Source of the DNA: Paucimonas lemoignei
GTDB lineage: Bacteria; Pseudomonadota; Gammaproteobacteria; Pseudomonadales; Pseudomonadaceae
Reading direction: 5' to 3'
Length of the DNA: 64,000 nt
Assembly: GCA_900475325.1 (NCBI GenBank)
Contig: LS483371.1
Span: 186,001 to 250,000, forward strand
The position numbers and the translations under genes are program-made. Positions within the stretch are counted from its first letter, which is position 1, and every line of letters starts with the position of its first letter. The notes below the pieces were generated by a model that worked only from the letters and a program-made list of their open reading frames with translations, did not search any database and was not told the DNA's origin. Below, in pieces: positions 40,397 to 47,176 of this stretch.

Positions 40397-41112
40397 GAGC
40401 AATCATGCTGTTGGGTAGGCGCGAACGTGTTCGCGAAGCATCGCGTCTGCCACAGCGCCTCGCCAACACGTTGGCTCCTGCAGGGTCATCGATCGCCAGC
40501 GGATTGCTGCTGTGCTGCCTTGCGCTGACCAGCGCCTGCTCCATCCTGCCCAAATCCGAACCGTCCGACGTCTACCGTTTGCCCGTCAACGCAGCATCAG
40601 CCAGTGCGGCGCAACCGGTGAAGTGGTCGCTTCGGCTGGCCCGTCCCAAAGCCAGCGAAACCCTGGACAGCCCACGCATCGCCGTTGTGCCCCAGGGAGA
40701 TGTCATCAGCAGCTACAAGGGCGTGCGCTGGACAGATCCGGCGCCCGTGCTGTGGCGTAATCGGTTACTCGATGGGTTTGCCAGTGACGGCCGCGTGCAG
40801 CTATTGAGCACGGACGACAGCAACTTGCAGGCGGATTTTGAGCTGGGTGGGGAGTTGCAGGCCTTTCAAAGTGAATACCGCGGGCAGGCCATTGAAGTGC
40901 TGATCCGCCTGGACGCGCGGCTTGTCAGTGATGACCAGAGGATCATCGCCACCCGCCGCTTTGAAGTGCGCCAGCCGGTCAGCGACAAACAGGTGCCTGC
41001 TGTGGTGGCGGCCTTTGGCAAGGCCAGTGATGGATTGACGGCCCAGGTGCTGCGCTGGACCGTCGAGCAAGGCGAGAAACACTACATCGCTGTAGCGCCG
41101 AAGAACCAGTAG
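40393..41112 (+). CDS. ABC-type transport auxiliary lipoprotein of the MCE operon (PqiC-like)
   Basis: A 239-residue lipoprotein with a PqiC/LAL-type domain (about 60-225), thought to sit in the outer membrane and receive or guide lipid from the MCE protein. The lipobox LTSAC gives Cys49, unusually far from the start: signal peptides of lipoproteins are normally 15-25 residues. The extra codons (about 8-30) coincide with a class D REP pair, which adds a charged RRERVREASRLPQR stretch ahead of the hydrophobic core. The ATG overlaps the MCE gene stop by four bases and has AAGGAG upstream, so this start is favoured. The 3' end overlaps the convergent gene by 31 bp. Confidence 0.85.
   Translation: MRAIMLLGRRERVREASRLPQRLANTLAPAGSSIASGLLLCCLALTSACSILPKSEPSDVYRLPVNAASASAAQPVKWSLRLARPKASETLDSPRIAVVPQGDVISSYKGVRWTDPAPVLWRNRLLDGFASDGRVQLLSTDDSNLQADFELGGELQAFQSEYRGQAIEVLIRLDARLVSDDQRIIATRRFEVRQPVSDKQVPAVVAAFGKASDGLTAQVLRWTVEQGEKHYIAVAPKNQ
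40414..40483. repeat. Class D REP pair inside the lipoprotein coding start
   Basis: Left arm GTAGGCGCGAACGTGTTCGC; right arm, read in reverse complement, CTGCAGGAGCCAACGTGTTG. The arms agree at about 18 of 22 aligned positions and are separated by about 25 nt. The element is in frame and encodes residues about 8-30 of the lipoprotein. It is the only member of its class I found in the window. Confidence 0.7.
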
Positions 41113-42323
41113 CAGACGAAGATTGCCGCGATCACACCAGCCAGTTCCGCCAGCAGCGCGCAACCTACTGCATGGCGGGCACGCTGGATGCCCACTGCGC
41201 CGAAGTACACGGCCAGTACATAGAACGTGGTTTCGGTACTGCCCTGAATGGTCGCCGCCGCAAGGGCCGCAAAGCTGTCCACGCCTTGGGTCTGCATGGT
41301 CTCGATCAGCATTGCCCGGGCGGCACTGCCCGAGAAGGGTTTGACCATCGCCGTAGGCAGCGCGTCCACGAAGCGGGTATCCAGACCCAGCCATTGCACC
41401 AGATGGCGAATACCTTCCAGGCCCAGATCCAGCGCACCCGAGGCACGCAGCACGCCGACCGCGCAGAGCATGGCCACCAGATACGGCAACAGACCTTTGG
41501 CGACGTCGAAACCTTCTTTAGCGCCCTCAACGAACGCTTCGTAAACCTGCACCTTGCGCAACGCACCGATCACCAGGAACAGGATGATCAGGCCGAACAG
41601 TGTCAGGTTGCCAAGGATCGAGGACAGGCCGGCCAGGGCAGCGGCTGACATCGTCGCCAGCAACGCCATGAAACCACCCAGGATCAACGCGCCGGGGATC
41701 AGATACGCCAGCACCACCGGGTCCCATAGACGCAGGCGTTGCATGAAGGCCACAGACAGCAGGCCAACGAGAGTCGAGGCGCTGGTTGCCAGCAGAATGG
41801 GGAGGAACACCAGGGTGGGATCGACCGCGCCTTGTTGCGCGCGGTACATGAAGATCGAGACCGGCAACAGCGTTAGTGACGAAGCGTTGAGTACCAGAAA
41901 CAGAATCTGCGCGTTACTGGCAGAGGTCGGGCTGGGGTTGAGCTCTTGCAGCGAGCGCATGGCCTTGAGGCCGATGGGCGTTGCAGCGTTGTCCAGGCCC
42001 AGGGCGTTGGCCGCGAAGTTGAGCGTGATCAGCCCCAGCGCCGGGTGCCCGGCTGGCACTTCTGGCATCAGGCGCAAAAACAAGGGCCCGAGGACTTTGG
42101 CGAGCCAGTCGACGATGCCGGCCTTTTCCGCAATCCGAAGAAAACCGAGCCACAGCGTCAGGGTGCCGAACAGCAGGACCATGACTTCGACAGACAGCTT
42201 GGCCATGGCAAAGATGCTCTCCACCATGGCGGCAAAGATGCCCGCATTACCGCCAATCAGCCATTGCCCGAATGCGGACACCGCCGCAATGAGAAAAAAA
42301 CCGAGCCATAAGCCGTTGAGCAT
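41082..42323 (-). CDS. Nucleoside-recognition (Gate) domain membrane protein, SpmA-SpmB fusion type
   Basis: A 413-residue inner-membrane protein combining two nucleoside-recognition (Gate) domains, equal to a fusion of Bacillus SpmA and SpmB or E. coli YjiH/YjiG. The first half has MVLLFGTLTLWLGFLRIAEKAGIVDWL (quoted in part) and LNFAANALGLDNAATPIGLKAM; the second has GLLPYLVAMLCAVGVLRASGAL and the GSTETTFYVLAVYFGAVG motif. About ten hydrophobic segments are present. It is called a spore maturation protein only by homology; Pseudomonas does not sporulate, and the true substrate is unknown. Its 3' end overlaps the convergent lipoprotein gene. Confidence 0.9.
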   Translation of the reverse strand: MLNGLWLGFFLIAAVSAFGQWLIGGNAGIFAAMVESIFAMAKLSVEVMVLLFGTLTLWLGFLRIAEKAGIVDWLAKVLGPLFLRLMPEVPAGHPALGLITLNFAANALGLDNAATPIGLKAMRSLQELNPSPTSASNAQILFLVLNASSLTLLPVSIFMYRAQQGAVDPTLVFLPILLATSASTLVGLLSVAFMQRLRLWDPVVLAYLIPGALILGGFMALLATMSAAALAGLSSILGNLTLFGLIILFLVIGALRKVQVYEAFVEGAKEGFDVAKGLLPYLVAMLCAVGVLRASGALDLGLEGIRHLVQWLGLDTRFVDALPTAMVKPFSGSAARAMLIETMQTQGVDSFAALAAATIQGSTETTFYVLAVYFGAVGIQRARHAVGCALLAELAGVIAAIFVCYWFFGATAM

Positions 42324-42434
42324 TCAAAAGTCCCCCGCAAGATGCCGCGATGATAACGGGGGTGGGGCAAACAACAAACCCTGGAAATGACGGATTGGTG
42401 TGTAGGAAAGGCCTCTTCACGCAGGCCATGCCCT

Positions 42435-42527
42435 TGTGGGAGCGAATTCATTCGCGAATGGGCAATTGCAGGCGACGGATTTGTCTCGAATGTACCGACG
42501 CCTTCGCGAATGAATTCGCTCCCACAG
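42435..42527. repeat. Class A REP pair, copy 1 of the tandem unit
   Basis: Arms GTGGGAGCGAATTCATTCGC and complement; spacer with CAGGCGACGGATTTGTCTCG. Confidence 0.92.
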
Positions 42528-42541
42528 GTTCGGTGATTTTC

Positions 42542-42566
42542 TGTAGGAATGCGCTTGCCCGCGATA
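42542..42566. repeat. Single REP-like element (also at 42814-42838)
   Basis: TGTAGGAATGCGCTTGCCCG followed by CGATA; a different core from classes A and B, present once per 272-bp unit without an inverted partner. Confidence 0.6.
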
Positions 42567-42600
42567 AGGACGATGCGGTGTGTCTGGCTCACTGGTTTTT

Positions 42601-42674
42601 TGTAGGAGCTGCCGAAGGCTGCGAATCGCGATTTACCAGAAACACCGCTTTCGCAGCCTGCGGCAGCTCCTACA
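42601..42674. repeat. Class B REP pair, copy 1 of the tandem unit
   Basis: Arms GTAGGAGCTGCCGAAGGCTG and complement (right arm has CTGCGGCAGCTCC); spacer about 25 nt. Confidence 0.88.
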
Positions 42675-42706
42675 AGTATCGGTATCGCTCAGGTTTGAGC
42701 GCATCC

Positions 42707-42799
42707 TGTGGGAGTGAATTCATTCGCGAATAGGTAGTCGCAGGCGACGGATCTGTATCGAATGTACCGACGCCTTCGCGAATGAATTCGCTCCCACAG
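42707..42799. repeat. Class A REP pair, copy 2 of the tandem unit
   Basis: As copy 1 with a C-to-T change in the left arm (GTGGGAGTGAATTC) and six spacer changes. Confidence 0.92.
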
Positions 42800-42872
42800 G
42801 TTCGGTGATTTTCTGTAGGAATGCGCTTGCCCGCGATAAGGACGATGCGGTGTGTCTGGCTCACTGGTTTTT

Positions 42873-42946
42873 TGTAGGAGCTGCCGAAGGCTGCTAATCG
42901 CGATTTACCAGAAACACCGCTTTCGCAGCCTGCGGCAGCTCCTACA
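42873..42946. repeat. Class B REP pair, copy 2 of the tandem unit
   Basis: Same as 42601-42674 except GGCTGC-TAAT for GGCTGC-GAAT in the left arm. Confidence 0.88.
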
Positions 42947-42978
42947 AGTATCGGTATCGCTCAGGTTTGAGCGCATCC

Positions 42979-43069
42979 TGTGGGAGCGAATTCATTCGCG
43001 AATGCGGTTCAGCAGGCCAGGTTGTGGTGACTGACCTTACGCTTTCGCGAATGAATTCGCTCCCACAGG
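42979..43069. repeat. Class A REP pair next to the LpoB-like operon
   Basis: Same arms as copy 1, but a different spacer (GCGGTTCAGCAGGCCAGG) lacking the usual class A loop text. It ends 26 nt from the stop of the last gene of the operon. Confidence 0.9.
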
Positions 43070-43094
43070 ATTGGGGGTTCCTACTCCTGGCGGC

Positions 43095-43835
43095 CTAACG
43101 CAAAATCTTCGGCGCTTCGTCACGCGGCAGGTTGTTGTTCAACATCGGTTGCTCGGTGTATTCGATTTCACCGCGCAGTTGCTCACGCAATTGACGGGCG
43201 ACGTCCATGCCAATGGATTTGGATACGTCACGCACCACGCGGCCACGGTTGAGGGATACCTTGATGTCCCGGCCATTGACCAGCTTGGTGTCCTGGCCTT
43301 CGCCCATGGCGGTGAACGCCGAAGTGATTTCGAAGGTGCGGGTGTTGATCAGGCTGAAATCACCCACCAGGGTCAGACCCAGGATCGCCGAGTGGCTGTC
43401 GGTGTTGGCGAGTTCGCCGACGTCCTGGCGGAAGTCGATGTCCGAAACGGTTCCGAACAGCACGTAATCCGCGCCCTTGAAGTGGCCGTTCTTGATCCGC
43501 TTGATGACGTCGTAAACGTCCTCCGTGGACTTGGCGGTATAAGGCGTGCCTTGAACCAGCTGGAACATGCCGGACTTGAGAATCTCGCCCTTGATGTCGC
43601 CACTGAATTTACGCAGCTCGCCCTGTTCGATGTAGCTATAGCGCTCTTCGTACTCGTTGTAACTGGCCGAACCGCTGGCGCTGTGGGCATTGGCGCGGAT
43701 GTTACTTTGCGCCGACACCGTGTGGATGTAGTGCTCCACACGTTGCTGGAACGCCATGTCGGTGACTGCGATTTTCGGCGCGGCCTGAACGCCAAAGGCG
43801 CACATCAGGCCGAAGATGCCAATCCATGCACGCAT
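43095..43835 (-). CDS. CsgG/LpoB-like periplasmic protein, last gene of the lipoprotein operon
   Basis: A 246-residue exported protein. Residues 1-18 are a signal peptide (GIFGLMCAFGVQAA) without a lipobox, so it is likely soluble or peripheral in the periplasm. The body resembles the CsgG/LpoB superfamily: KIAVTDMAFQQRVEHY near the start, KGEILKSGMFQLVQG, GADYVLFGTVSDIDFRQDV, and the late DIKVSLNRGRVVRDVSKSIGM segment. It starts three bases after the LpoB-like gene. Function unknown; the shared fold with its neighbour suggests paralogy or a heteromer. Confidence 0.75.
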   Translation of the reverse strand: MRAWIGIFGLMCAFGVQAAPKIAVTDMAFQQRVEHYIHTVSAQSNIRANAHSASGSASYNEYEERYSYIEQGELRKFSGDIKGEILKSGMFQLVQGTPYTAKSTEDVYDVIKRIKNGHFKGADYVLFGTVSDIDFRQDVGELANTDSHSAILGLTLVGDFSLINTRTFEITSAFTAMGEGQDTKLVNGRDIKVSLNRGRVVRDVSKSIGMDVARQLREQLRGEIEYTEQPMLNNNLPRDEAPKILR

Positions 43836-43838
43836 TGC

Positions 43839-44429
43839 TTAGCGCTCCGTGGTCTTGCGAATTTCTTTCTCGTCCATCCACTCGGCCAGACCGCTTTCAA
43901 CATCGATCAGTTGCAGGCTGAATTTGTAGAAGACGTCCTTGTAATCACTGCTGCGCTTGACGATGGAACTGATCGAGCCTTCCAGACGGTATTTGGCGGC
44001 GATCATGTTACCGGTCTTGCTGACGGTTGATTGCTTGTACAGACCGCTCTGGTTTTGCAGCTTGAGCTGATCGACCTGGCTTTGCATCTGAGTGTTGTCG
44101 CTGGCGAAACGAGCCGTTCCGCTTTTCATCAGTTGGGTCTTGATCGAGGTGGTGATTTCGCGGGTATCGATGTACTCGCTGGTCTTGTTTTTCACGTCGT
44201 AGACCTGAACCACCGGGCGGCCTTGCAGGATGCCGGATTGCGCCAGGGAGCGGGTCATGGACTCGGCGATCATCTGCAGATCGGTAGAGCCGAATTCGTT
44301 GGTTACGGTTTCAACAGCTTTGGTGTCGCCGTAGCTGATGTTCTTGCTGCCCAGGGACGGCGAGTTGTTGGCGCAGCCAGTGGCCAGCAGGGCGACGGCG
44401 GCGATGGAGCAGAGGCGGATCGACAACAT
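43839..44429 (-). CDS. lpoB: LpoB-like outer-membrane lipoprotein
   Basis: A 196-residue lipoprotein with lipobox ATGC (Cys19) and an LpoB domain (about 35-190: SKNISYGDTKAVETVTNEFG, YIDTREITTSIKTQLMKSG, MIAAKYRLEGSISSIVKRS, YKFSLQLIDVESGLAEWMDEKEIRK). E. coli LpoB activates the peptidoglycan synthase PBP1b from the outer membrane. In P. aeruginosa that job is done by LpoP, an unrelated TPR lipoprotein, so the name here reflects homology only. The ATG at 44429 follows GAAGAGAACG; an upstream in-frame start adds 14 codons of no clear use. Operon: COG3014, YcfL, this, CsgG-like. Confidence 0.85.
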   Translation of the reverse strand: MLSIRLCSIAAVALLATGCANNSPSLGSKNISYGDTKAVETVTNEFGSTDLQMIAESMTRSLAQSGILQGRPVVQVYDVKNKTSEYIDTREITTSIKTQLMKSGTARFASDNTQMQSQVDQLKLQNQSGLYKQSTVSKTGNMIAAKYRLEGSISSIVKRSSDYKDVFYKFSLQLIDVESGLAEWMDEKEIRKTTER

Positions 44430-44467
44430 GGGGACGTTCTCTTCAACTGAACAAAATAGGGTGCGAA

Positions 44468-44836
44468 TCAAGGCGTCTTCACTTCAAGGCGAAAGTCAGT
44501 GGCTTTCGGCACAGGTGCAATAGCGGGCAAGTAGCTGGTCTGCGAGCCGCACAGGGTTACGCTTTTCCAGGCTTCTGCGTCGGCTACCGGGAAACCGTCG
44601 TTACCCAGCCAGGCGAAGCGGTAGTACATCTGCTTGTTGTAGCTGCTGGTGTTGTTGAGCTGAACATTGACAGTGAGAAAACCGTTTTCGCGGGCGACGC
44701 GCATCGCGCCCACTTCAATGTTTTTCATGTCGCCCAGGGCGACCACTTTGCTCGCGGCGCTGCCGGGAGCCGGTGGTGGGGTCGCGCAACCGGCGAGCAC
44801 GGCCAGCGCCAGTACGCCGAGAATCTTGATACGCAT
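44468..44836 (-). CDS. YcfL-family lipoprotein
   Basis: A 122-residue lipoprotein with a short signal and lipobox LAGC (Cys17). The mature part is a small beta-rich domain with the YcfL pattern GFLTVNVQLNNTSSYNKQMYYRFAWL (quoted in part), DAEAWKSVTLCGSQTSYLPAIAP and FRLEVKTP. In E. coli ycfL is next to lpoB (ycfM), and the link is preserved here. Function is unknown. The ATG follows CGGAG-type bases. It lies 13 nt after the COG3014 gene and 38 nt before the LpoB-like gene on the same strand. Confidence 0.88.
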   Translation of the reverse strand: MRIKILGVLALAVLAGCATPPPAPGSAASKVVALGDMKNIEVGAMRVARENGFLTVNVQLNNTSSYNKQMYYRFAWLGNDGFPVADAEAWKSVTLCGSQTSYLPAIAPVPKATDFRLEVKTP

Positions 44837-44849
44837 GGAAGATCTCCGT

Positions 44850-46247
44850 TCAGGGTTGTTTGGTAGTGGCGACGGCTTGCTGCACAGCCGATGGCGTTAC
44901 GTGCGCGGCGAGGCCGTCGGTGTAGACCTGATTGCCAATCGCTCGCAGCGCGACGACCTGATAACGCTGGTCGACTTTGACGTCCACTTTGGTGCCACCG
45001 GTGGAAGAAGGCAGGACCACCTGATGCGTGCCCTGTGGCAGGCGCAGGCGCGCGACCAGTGTGTTATCTGGCAAGGTGCGCCAGGTGCGGGTGTCAGCAC
45101 CTTCGGTAATCGCCGATGCGATTCCCACCGCCAATCCAGCCAGTGGGTTCACGTCATTGAGCTGCTTCTGGGCAACGCCGCGGGTGATGGCCCGGACCGT
45201 GGTGCGCAGAATGATCCCCGGCATATCGTCACGCAGTGCACGGCGGGACATGTCGGTAGTGCTGTTGAGTTTGGTCAGGTTGATCTGTTGGCCATCGAGG
45301 CCGATCTGCGTGAAGGCAGCCGTGGTGGTGTCGGGCTTGATCACCGGGAACGACAGTGGAGTGATCACCAGATTGCCGCTGATGGGCAGTGGCAGCGGGA
45401 TGCGCACTGAGTCGCGGGCAGGCGCAAAGCCGCTTTGAACCACGATCAGGACTTCGCTGTAACCGTCCTTGCTTTCAGCGCTGTCGAGTTTGAGCAGCGC
45501 TTCATCAAGCAGCGGCGTGTTGGGGCGCAACTCTGCGGCCTTTCGATAACCCGGTGCGGCGAGGCCTTTTTCACCCATGGCTTCGTAGACGAAACCGGAC
45601 AGGTAATGGCTGAATGCGCTCTGATAGCTGTTCTTCAAGCCAACCACTTCTGGAGCATCCAGTGACGCGACCGGGTAACCCTGCAAATCCTTGAACTGGG
45701 TTTTGACGCCCTTGCTCTCGGCTTCTTCTTCGCTCTTGGCGTATTCCTTGTCGCGCAACTCGGCGATCACGGCTTCGCGTTCGTGGGTTTTCTTGATCTC
45801 GACGCGGGCGCCTTCGAAGTCGTTCTTGGCCAGCAGGTTGAGGGCCATCTGGGTCGTCAGCATGACTTTTTCATAGTCATAACCTTCGTAGCGACGAACC
45901 TTGTCGTTGACCAGAAAACTGCCGAACTGCGACAGGTACTTATCGGTGTCGAGCTTGACCGACTCTTCCCATGTGTAGACCACCAGATCGGCTGCACGCC
46001 AGGCAGTCTGACTGCCCTCGAGGTCGCCCTTGGCGCGCAGCAGTTCACCTTTCTCGAAGTAGTAGAGGAGGTCCTTGTCGGCGCCGGTGTTGTTTTTCTC
46101 AAGGATGCCCAGCGCGCCATCGACATTGCCGGTGGTGAGTTGCTGGTTGGTTTCCTTGAGTTCGGAGTCGTAGCTACGGAATGCGGAGCAGCCTGCGAGT
46201 TGCACAGCCGCAACCAACGCGAGCGCAGTAAAGGCACGAGAAGACAT
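44850..46247 (-). CDS. COG3014-family lipoprotein
   Basis: A 465-residue lipoprotein with lipobox LAGC (Cys20). The N-terminal half (about 35-255) is helical with TPR-like patterning (NVDGALGILEKNNTGADKDLLYYFEKGELLRAKGD, quoted in part; HYLSGFVYEAMGEKGLAAPGYRKA). The C-terminal half (about 270-460) looks beta-rich and contains RLRLPQGTHQVVLPSSTG. COG3014 proteins are uncharacterised. It is the first gene of a four-gene minus-strand operon whose other products are also periplasmic, so an outer-membrane scaffold role is plausible. AAGGAACG precedes the ATG. Confidence 0.82.
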   Translation of the reverse strand: MSSRAFTALALVAAVQLAGCSAFRSYDSELKETNQQLTTGNVDGALGILEKNNTGADKDLLYYFEKGELLRAKGDLEGSQTAWRAADLVVYTWEESVKLDTDKYLSQFGSFLVNDKVRRYEGYDYEKVMLTTQMALNLLAKNDFEGARVEIKKTHEREAVIAELRDKEYAKSEEEAESKGVKTQFKDLQGYPVASLDAPEVVGLKNSYQSAFSHYLSGFVYEAMGEKGLAAPGYRKAAELRPNTPLLDEALLKLDSAESKDGYSEVLIVVQSGFAPARDSVRIPLPLPISGNLVITPLSFPVIKPDTTTAAFTQIGLDGQQINLTKLNSTTDMSRRALRDDMPGIILRTTVRAITRGVAQKQLNDVNPLAGLAVGIASAITEGADTRTWRTLPDNTLVARLRLPQGTHQVVLPSSTGGTKVDVKVDQRYQVVALRAIGNQVYTDGLAAHVTPSAVQQAVATTKQP

Positions 46248-46585
46248 GAAACTTCGTTCCTTGAAAATCGATAGCAGGGCAAAGGCCAGCCGCTATGCAA
46301 GTCCGTTTGATCAAGCAGCCCGGCTGCTCGGTGAACCCGTTTCGTTACCAATTGTGAGGTCGTAACGCCAGGGCGCGGGATTATAAGCCGCATGTCAGAG
46401 CTGACAACGGCTTTTTGGCTGCCTACAGGTATTACAGATTTTTCCTACTGCGTAGTAGAGAACTGCCTCACAAAATGTTGGCCAGAAGGATCGTTTTTAG
46501 TGGCCGAACGGGTTTCGGCATGAGCGCAAGCTGTGCAAATATTCGCGACGATCCACGGCCGTTCGATCAGAAAGGAGCATGTGTT
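46248..46585. other. Divergent intergenic region upstream of the lipoprotein operon and GNAT gene
   Basis: This 338-nt gap must contain the promoters of both flanking genes. I see no repeat element and no convincing promoter hexamer pair. In-frame codons upstream of the GNAT gene continue back to 46415 but have no recognisable protein sequence. Confidence 0.6.
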
Positions 46586-47095
46586 TTGCCCACCTCAGCA
46601 GCCTACCCCATCCAGATTCTGCCCTTTGATCCCGCTGACCGGCAGGGCGTGATTGACGTCATTGTGCCGATCCAGCGCGAAGAGTTCGGCATCGCCATCA
46701 CCGCGGAAGATCAGCCGGATCTGCAGGCGATTCCTGAGTTCTATCAAGTCGGCATCGGGGGCTTCTGGGTGGCCAAAAAAGATGGACAGATCGTCGGCAC
46801 CGTCGGCCTCAAAGACATCGGGAATCAGCAGGCGGCGCTGCGCAAAATGTTCGTCTCGGCACCTTGTCGAGGCCGAGAACTTAGCGTCGCAGCGCTGCTG
46901 CTCAACACCTTGTTGCAAGAAGCTGGCAAGCGCGGGGTGAAAGACATCTACCTGGGCACCACCGACAAATTCCTCGCCGCGCATCGCTTCTATGAGAAGC
47001 ATGGTTTTGTGGAAGTGGCGAAGGCAGAGCTGCCGCGGAGCTTTCCGGTGATGAAGGTGGATAGTAAGTTTTACCTGTTGCATCGGGATGTGTAG
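46586..47095 (+). CDS. GNAT-family N-acetyltransferase
   Basis: A 169-residue acetyl-CoA-dependent acetyltransferase of unknown substrate. Core features: GFWVAKKDGQIVGTVGLKDIG (quoted in part; beta strands), the acetyl-CoA loop LRKMFVSAPCRGRELSVAALLL with a degenerate R/QxxGxG/A, and YLGTTDKFLAAHRFYEKHGFVEV near the C-terminus. The start is assigned to TTG at 46586, eight bases after AAAGGAG; the in-frame ATG further up lacks a ribosome-binding site and would add a non-conserved tail. The stop codon lies inside a class B REP arm, so the repeat supplies the end of the gene. Confidence 0.82.
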   Translation: MPTSAAYPIQILPFDPADRQGVIDVIVPIQREEFGIAITAEDQPDLQAIPEFYQVGIGGFWVAKKDGQIVGTVGLKDIGNQQAALRKMFVSAPCRGRELSVAALLLNTLLQEAGKRGVKDIYLGTTDKFLAAHRFYEKHGFVEVAKAELPRSFPVMKVDSKFYLLHRDV

Positions 47096-47164
47096 GAGCT
47101 GCCGAAGGCTGCGAAAGCGGTGGTTCAGAAAAATTGCTTTTGCAGCCTCCGGCAGCTCCTGCAG
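47091..47164. repeat. Class B REP pair overlapping the GNAT stop codon
   Basis: Left arm GTAGGAGCTGCCGAAGGCTG starts within the last codon and stop (GTG TAG) of the GNAT gene. The right arm is slightly degenerate (TGCAGCCTCCGGCAGCTCC). It ends 13 nt before the stop of the convergent MFS gene. Confidence 0.87.
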
Positions 47165-47176
47165 GGACGTGCGTGA

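Larger units (their letters stand above)
42435..42978. repeat. Tandem duplication, 2 x 272 bp
   Basis: Copies 42435-42706 and 42707-42978 are aligned without gaps. I count eight substitutions, seven of them in the first ~60 bases; the last ~210 bases differ at one position (G/T in the class B left arm). A third class A element begins at 42979, exactly one more period on, but diverges after its left arm. Each unit is class A pair, single REP, class B pair and a short linker ending GAGCGCATCC. Confidence 0.95.
42324..43094. repeat. 771-nt repeat island with no gene
   Basis: The largest gene-free stretch of the window, between the nucleoside-recognition gene and the LpoB-like operon. It is almost entirely REP-derived: three class A pairs (42435, 42707, 42979), two class B pairs (42601, 42873) and two single REPs of another type (42542, 42814). 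The first two thirds are a 272-bp unit repeated in tandem. Short open frames in it simply read through the repeats. Confidence 0.9.

Noticed and set aside
42435..42978. CRISPR-like array
   Set aside because: Only two full units of 272 bp with internal inverted repeats, no short uniform repeats and no cas genes.
42350..43034. Short open frames across the repeat island
   Set aside because: They read through REP arms and give near-identical peptides from both tandem units; no independent evidence of coding.
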